DNA from: UBA4823 sp034436035
Lineage (GTDB): Bacteria; Chloroflexota; Anaerolineae; Anaerolineales; UBA4823
Assembly (NCBI GenBank): GCA_034436035.1
Contig: DAOTVW010000365.1
Location: forward strand, 1-26,425
Length of the DNA stretch: 26,425 nucleotides
Reading direction: 5' to 3'
Shown here: piece after piece, positions 22,594 through 26,425 of the stretch
How the letters are laid out: each line of letters starts with the position of its first letter
Numbering within the stretch: position 1 is the first letter of the stretch
The notes under the pieces: generated by a model
What the model was told of the DNA's origin: nothing
What the model saw: only the letters and a program-made list of their open reading frames with translations
The model's database searches: none
Translations under genes and position numbers: made by a program

Positions 22594-22718
22594 GATGTCT
22601 CAAAATTATTGAGATAATCGGCAAAGCTTGACGTTGAATCGAGCTGGGACAAGGCCCAGCCTTGTTCACATTCGTATATGTTTGCAAAGCGATAATAAGA
22701 CAGGTCAAGGTTAATCAT
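22590..22718 (-). CDS. Small protein of unknown function, end rebuilt by TnpB element
   Basis: This 42-residue protein begins MINLDLSYYRFANIYECEQG and ends SSFADYLNNFETS. It has an AAAGGAG ribosome binding site (22723-22729 read leftward) seven bases... close before ATG 22718. Its stop TGA is the reverse of the TCA in the terminal TCAC of the TnpB element. In the reconstructed empty site the stop would be TAA from the TTAC target, with the same 42 residues. So the insertion left the product unchanged. No domain is recognised. It lies 30 bases after the primase-helicase gene in the same leftward unit. Confidence 0.65.
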   Translation of the reverse strand: MINLDLSYYRFANIYECEQGWALSQLDSTSSFADYLNNFETS

Positions 22719-22748
22719 TGGTGACTCCTTTTTATTGCGGCGATTCTT

Positions 22749-25112
22749 TTAACATACTTCCACCCCTTTTTTAAGTTCTTCCGGGGTTAATTCAATCCAA
22801 TACCCGGAAATTTTATAGCATGTTAAAAATCTTCGAAAATTATTCTCTGAAACATCAAAGGACTTTGACATAATTTCAATTTTAGTTTTCAAAAAACCTA
22901 AATCAAAATCTTGTTTCAGCCCCAGAATATTTCTCACTGTCCCCAAAAATGGAGTTGAACAAGCTTTTTTTGTATTGATTATGAATTGCATCAAGGGATC
23001 AGACTTTACAATTTCAATATATTCCGGGTGCTGCAAAAGTCCCGCACATAAGACTAGCTCAAAATTGGTCATGGTAATTTCAATTTCTGATGACAATCCT
23101 GAATCACGTATAGAATCACACAACAATCTCCGAAGCAATTCATCACCCATTGCATACTGTACTCTATCAACTGACAGGGAATCAGCAATCAAATCGGATT
23201 GAGAAGCCCCTTCAATTACCCGGAAAGCCCGCTCTGAAAAAATGTAACGGTTGTGTAATTTGGGATCCCGTGACAAATATTTTTGATTGATTAATTCGTT
23301 TAAAAGTTTGTAAAATTGATATGCAGTCAACCCACAATCCCTGACAATCCGGGCCATGTCCTTTCCGGTAGTTTCCCTTTTATATAATTCAACTAGAATG
23401 TTTCTGACATTATCATGAGTCCAGGAATTGACTTTCTCGGTATAAAATCTCATGTCAAGGACAGGATAGCGGGTATCAAGCAATTTTCCCTTGGACATTT
23501 CCCGGCGGGTAGTCAAATTACAGGTGGTATAATTTTTTAGGGTAATTCTTGGTTTAAGGCATTTTATTGACATTGACCATTCAAATTCTGATTTTTCCAA
23601 CCCATTTACCGAAAGAATCGCATCAAACCCCGCCGTCAAGGCAACGGACCCATAAACAGAGTCCATGTCGGATACCACACCCTTTGCCTTTTCGAGCCCG
23701 GATTTTTTACGTTCGTGGTGAATTCCAATAATAACGGTTTTTGTATGCTCCGCAAATCTCCGCAGCTCAGAAATTAATGGTAGCACTGCCTGAGAGTCTT
23801 TGTAGTCTGATCCAAAAAGCGAAAAGAGGGTATCAAAAATAATCAATTCAAAATTGTTTTCTTTGACGTATTTTTCCAGGCCATTTAAGTCCGACAGTTT
23901 TCCTTCCGGTTTAAAAATTTGAAAATTGTCATTTACCTGCCCATTCCATGCCCCTTTCCGGGGAGGGACTAGCTGTAATTCCTGGCAGTATAAATATGAC
24001 GTTTCTATGTCCATATCATTTATCAAATACAAGCATTTCGTGGGTTTTACGGGCTGGTACTGTCCTAATATTTGGAGGTCTTCTTGGGGATTTGAAAACT
24101 GACTACATATTGTGAGAGCAATCTGTGATTTGCAAGATGCGGGGGGAGCAGCAAGCAGTATAATAGAGGGCTTTCTAAATGCCCCTTCGATCGTGAGTGC
24201 ATCATCTTCAGCTAAATTATAACATGGTGTTTTCCAGGTTATTTCCGGGCCCTGGAATGTCTTTTGATCCTTTTTTATCGCAACATCAATGTTGTTGTCG
24301 CGGGCAATTTTTATAACGGACCCCCATGAAACAGGTTTCCCGGAATAATTATCTATACTTGATAATAGTCGCTGATATTCCCCTGGTTTTTCTTCGGGGA
24401 AAACAGAGGACATAATCTCAACAGTTTTTTCAGCATCATTTTTTAAGCGTCTGTAAGTTCCCGCTGTTAACCGAAACCAAGTTTCGTATCCGGGCCGATC
24501 AATCTTATTTTTGATTGCTTGCAACAACTCTTTTTCTGTATAGACATTTACGCGACGTTTTAAACAGGCATAAAAGTCATCAGGAATTGAAGCGGGGGAA
24601 ACATCATTTAAAACTGAATAATCTACATATCTATCACCCTTTTTGTATCGGGTGGGGGGAGCAAATATCAGAGCATCTTCCCCGCGAAGATCAATTCCGC
24701 TGTCGTCATTAAATAGGTCGGTCCCGGTAGTTCTGAACTCGTTTAAACGGTCATCCCAGGCCATATATATATGTAAGCCCCCGGGGGTCTGTATAAGACG
24801 TGTTGAAGATAGATATTCACGAGTAATTCCAAATTTTTTTAGATTTTCTAATCCTTTATGATTTTTTGAAATATCAAAATCATCTACATCTATGACCATC
24901 AAATTTGAGGCCGGGCCGGTCTTGAGTGCTATGCAATTTACGGCACGATTTGCACGCTGTAACTCGTCTATCCCCGCTATAGCCTGTTCCAGGGTAGAAA
25001 TTGCCTTCCAGCCCCCCGGAAATCGAGGAAACTTTGAACCATCCCTATAGTAGATATAAGCGGGAATTGCCTGGAACCCAGTAATCCAATACTCCCTGAT
25101 TGCCTTTTCCAT
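22749..25112 (-). CDS. Prim-pol / RepA-type helicase replication protein
   Basis: The 787-residue protein combines an N-terminal primase-polymerase domain with a RecA-like helicase. Prim-pol motifs are DVD at residues 75-77 (LMVIDVDDFD), TPGGLHIYM with His114, and GIDLRGED near 139-146. The helicase has an unusual Walker A, AAPPASCKS (321-329), Walker B LIIFDT (423-428, Asp427) and a VIIGIHHERKKSG sensor region (460-472). The C-terminal 230 residues include a winged-helix-like part (about 566-630, RETTGKDMARIVRDCGLTAYQFYKLL). It would start and drive phage replication, probably at the iteron region upstream. The ribosome binding site is GGAGG (25117-25121 read leftward). Confidence 0.88.
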   Translation of the reverse strand: MEKAIREYWITGFQAIPAYIYYRDGSKFPRFPGGWKAISTLEQAIAGIDELQRANRAVNCIALKTGPASNLMVIDVDDFDISKNHKGLENLKKFGITREYLSSTRLIQTPGGLHIYMAWDDRLNEFRTTGTDLFNDDSGIDLRGEDALIFAPPTRYKKGDRYVDYSVLNDVSPASIPDDFYACLKRRVNVYTEKELLQAIKNKIDRPGYETWFRLTAGTYRRLKNDAEKTVEIMSSVFPEEKPGEYQRLLSSIDNYSGKPVSWGSVIKIARDNNIDVAIKKDQKTFQGPEITWKTPCYNLAEDDALTIEGAFRKPSIILLAAPPASCKSQIALTICSQFSNPQEDLQILGQYQPVKPTKCLYLINDMDIETSYLYCQELQLVPPRKGAWNGQVNDNFQIFKPEGKLSDLNGLEKYVKENNFELIIFDTLFSLFGSDYKDSQAVLPLISELRRFAEHTKTVIIGIHHERKKSGLEKAKGVVSDMDSVYGSVALTAGFDAILSVNGLEKSEFEWSMSIKCLKPRITLKNYTTCNLTTRREMSKGKLLDTRYPVLDMRFYTEKVNSWTHDNVRNILVELYKRETTGKDMARIVRDCGLTAYQFYKLLNELINQKYLSRDPKLHNRYIFSERAFRVIEGASQSDLIADSLSVDRVQYAMGDELLRRLLCDSIRDSGLSSEIEITMTNFELVLCAGLLQHPEYIEIVKSDPLMQFIINTKKACSTPFLGTVRNILGLKQDFDLGFLKTKIEIMSKSFDVSENNFRRFLTCYKISGYWIELTPEELKKGVEVC

Positions 25113-25196
25113 TTTTCCTCCAAAAGTTTATTTAATATTTTTGTTTTCGTTTACACTACTATAGATTGCAATATTAGAAGATTATTAATTGTAAAA

Positions 25197-25212
25197 TAAG
25201 TTATTGATTTTT
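25197..25212 (+). promoter_or_regulatory. 16-bp motif shared with the small-gene control region
   Basis: TAAGTTATTGATTTTT differs by one base from TAAGTCATTGATTTTT at 20400-20415. Here it lies 85 bases upstream of the primase-helicase start; there 67 bases upstream of the ribbon-helix-helix gene start, same orientation relative to the gene. A common regulator-binding site is likely but unproven. Confidence 0.55.
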
Positions 25213-25387
25213 AAGTATATTTATTTCAGGTATAGGAGGCCTAATTTTGGTATAGGATAGGTTGACAAAATGGTATTTAATTTTTGAACTTTTTTACTAT
25301 TTAACAATTTAAACAACCCATTGTTAGAACGATATTTTGACTTTTTCCGCCATTCGAAATGTAGCTGTCAAAAACGTTTTTCAAAAT

Positions 25388-25411
25388 TATTTATTTAACG
25401 TTAAATAAATA
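25388..25411. repeat. 24-bp perfect palindrome
   Basis: TATTTATTTAAC (25388-25399) is followed directly by its reverse complement GTTAAATAAATA (25400-25411), with AACGTT at the centre. It lies seven bases left of the iteron inverted repeat and could bind a dimeric initiator or repressor. Confidence 0.85.
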
Positions 25412-25418
25412 GTAAAAG

Positions 25419-25649
25419 TTTTCCGCCATTTTTTCCGCCATAGGGGGGGGGTATATGTATGTATTTAATAATCAAAATTATAAGTCTTTAATATATATAG
25501 TACTTATACTTTTGATGCCAAAATGGCGGAAAATTTGGCGGAAATTACCGTTCTGTCAAGGCCATTCCTAAAAGTAAATGAATTTTTTTGCGTTTTTGAA
25601 AAATACATGTACATATACCCCCCCCTATGGCGGAAAAAATGGCGGAAAA
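25419..25649. repeat. Large inverted repeat, arms about 48 bp
   Basis: The left arm (25419-25466) and right arm (25601-25649) match perfectly over the 24-bp paired iterons, then differ by one G/C in the homopolymer (nine G, eight C) and by a 2-base gap in the TATATGTATGTATTT part. The spacer is 134 bp and holds a third iteron pair. Confidence 0.9.
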
Positions 25650-25812
25650 GGGAAACTTCTTTAACTAATTCATTATAGGTGTTAAATAGTTTTTCAAAAA
25701 GTGAAGGTTTTCAAGGCTTCATTTGTTCCATGACGAATTGTTATGGCGGTGTATGTATGTAGACCGTCCAACATCGAGCTTTTAATACTCCGTTAATATT
25801 ACACAATAATAT

Positions 25813-26163
25813 ATGAATCGTTTTTTACATTTATTAAAATCTAGTCAATCCCGGGAATTTTATAGGTCTAGGGGATGGACAAACCTTTCAAAAAATTATA
25901 GGATGGCTAATCCGCTGTGTGAACGTTGCAAAAAATTTAAAAAGATAAAAAAGGCGGAGTTAGTGCATCATAAGATATCAGTTGATGAAATCATAGAAAA
26001 AGGGGGCACCGGTCTCGAGTGGGACAACCTTGAATCACTATGTATATGTTGCCACAACGCGGAACTGCAAAAAAAACGTGGTGATGTGGAGAAGATGCAA
26101 GATGTTGCTTATATCATGCAACAACAAGGCAGGAAGATAGATGTTTGTCAAGATATGTCGTGA
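25813..26163 (+). CDS. HNH endonuclease
   Basis: This 116-residue protein has a complete HNH domain: zinc cysteines Cys36 and Cys39 (CERC), VHHK at residues 51-54, Asn72 in WDNLESLC, then Cys77/Cys80 and CHN at 80-82. Phage HNH proteins next to the terminase are needed for cos cleavage and packaging in HK97-type phages (established for HK97 gp74 and relatives). Here it is near the right end, and on circularisation lies just upstream of terS. The ATG at 25813 has only a weak ribosome binding site. The next gene overlaps it by 23 bases. Confidence 0.9.
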   Translation: MNRFLHLLKSSQSREFYRSRGWTNLSKNYRMANPLCERCKKFKKIKKAELVHHKISVDEIIEKGGTGLEWDNLESLCICCHNAELQKKRGDVEKMQDVAYIMQQQGRKIDVCQDMS

Positions 26164-26374
26164 GACAGGTGTTGAGGAGTTGCGAGAATGTGATACTGTC
26201 ATCTTCAACCCACAAGGGCAAGGGCAAGGGGAAGGTGGGACAGACGGCAATTTGAGGATGAGCATGTTGATTGATAAGAAGGGGGAACGTCTTATTGTTG
26301 ACATAGATGATGGAATTGTAGGAGTATATACGATGAGTGAAACAGGCCGCACAATAGATGCAAAGCATTTTTGA
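26141..26374 (+). CDS. Small protein of unknown function
   Basis: This 77-residue protein begins MFVKICRETGVEELRECDTVIF and contains a low-complexity GQGQGEGG stretch (from a GGGCAA DNA repeat), then LIDKKGERLIVDIDDGIVGVYTMSE. AGGAAG (26131-26136) precedes ATG 26141. It overlaps the HNH gene by 23 bases in another frame. I do not recognise it; a small beta fold is possible. It is the last gene before the genome end. Confidence 0.55.
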   Translation: MFVKICRETGVEELRECDTVIFNPQGQGQGEGGTDGNLRMSMLIDKKGERLIVDIDDGIVGVYTMSETGRTIDAKHF

Positions 26375-26386
26375 GTGTGCTATGGG

Positions 26387-26414
26387 GGGGTAAAAAGTCA
26401 TGGGGTTTTACCCC
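26387..26414. other. Stem-loop next to the right end
   Basis: GGGGTAAAA (26387-26395) pairs with TTTTACCCC (26406-26414), 9 bp with a 10-base loop; the right arm can also fold locally as GGGGT-TTT-ACCCC. It lies 6-11 bases before the contig end. It may be part of the cos/packaging signal or end the last gene's transcript. Confidence 0.55.
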
Positions 26415-26420
26415 GCAGAT

Positions 26421-26425
26421 AGATC
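26421..26425. other. Probable adapter remnant at right end
   Basis: The last five bases AGATC are identical to the first five of the Illumina adapter read-through sequence. Five bases alone could be chance, but with the ten-base match at the left end a remnant is likely. True phage sequence would then end at about 26420. Confidence 0.55.

Larger units (their letters stand above)
25342..25753. other. Candidate replication origin with GGCGG iterons
   Basis: Eight copies of ATGGCGGAAAA or close variants occur: reverse at 25342, 25419 and 25431; forward at 25522, 25534, 25626, 25638 and 25742. Three pairs keep an exact 12-bp spacing. The outer pairs, with 8-9 G or C residues and a TATATGTA-like tail, form inverted arms (25419-25466 and 25601-25649) around an AT-rich centre. 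Iterons plus AT-rich DNA next to a prim-pol/helicase gene fit an origin. Confidence 0.65.
25113..25812. other. 700-bp non-coding control and origin region
   Basis: No convincing gene lies between the divergent primase-helicase and HNH genes. The stretch is AT-rich and holds the shared 16-bp motif (25197-25212), two GGTATAGGA copies 20 bp apart (25229 and 25249), a 24-bp palindrome (25388-25411), eight GGCGG iterons (25342-25753) in a large inverted repeat, and the leader of the HNH gene. Confidence 0.85.

Noticed and set aside
25262..25290. TTGACA as -35 of a rightward promoter in the non-coding region
   Set aside because: At 17-bp spacing the -10 would be TGAACT, a poor match, and the next gene starts over 500 bp away.

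Overview
This window looks like a nearly complete, perhaps fully complete, genome of a tailed double-stranded DNA phage of the HK97-like siphovirus type. It carries a P27-type small terminase, a large terminase, portal, capsid protease, HK97-fold capsid, connector, head closure and neck proteins, tail tube, a tail-assembly chaperone pair with a -1 frameshift, a tape measure, tail-tip proteins and fibres. Ribosome binding sites are of the AAGGAG type and GTG or TTG starts occur, so the host is a bacterium. The sequence leans AT-rich. I cannot name the host, and I see no tRNA, integrase or recognisable repressor. The first ten bases match the 3' end of the common Illumina adapter and the last five match the start of its reverse complement. 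The window is therefore a whole contig whose ends fall between an HNH endonuclease gene (right) and the small terminase gene (left), exactly where cos-type phages have their physical ends.

Layout. Positions 53-9671 (rightward) hold packaging, head and neck genes, tightly packed with ATGA/GTGA overlaps. A stem-loop follows the capsid gene, its neighbour and the tail tube gene. Positions 9727-15866 hold the tail chaperones, tape measure and tail tip. Positions 15875-19901 are a fibre module: two collagen-like (GXT-rich) fibre genes flank a small gene resembling a glycosyltransferase, followed by a further structural protein. Positions 25112-19976 (leftward) are the early unit: a primase-helicase and six short genes, five of them under 70 codons, ending in a clear leftward terminator at 19912-19943. 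A TnpB-only IS200/IS605-type element (21312-22593) sits inside this unit in the opposite orientation and appears to have inserted without changing the protein it hit. Positions 25113-25812 are non-coding and hold paired GGCGG iterons in a large inverted repeat, the best candidate for a replication origin. Positions 25813-26374 hold the HNH endonuclease and one unknown gene.

How it works together. The primase-helicase and iteron region would drive replication. The ribbon-helix-helix gene and a 16-bp motif shared by both leftward control regions suggest common regulation. The HNH protein and terminase would cut and package at the contig ends. The tail, fibre and possible fibre-modifying genes would handle host recognition. 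No endolysin is recognisable, so lysis is unexplained.
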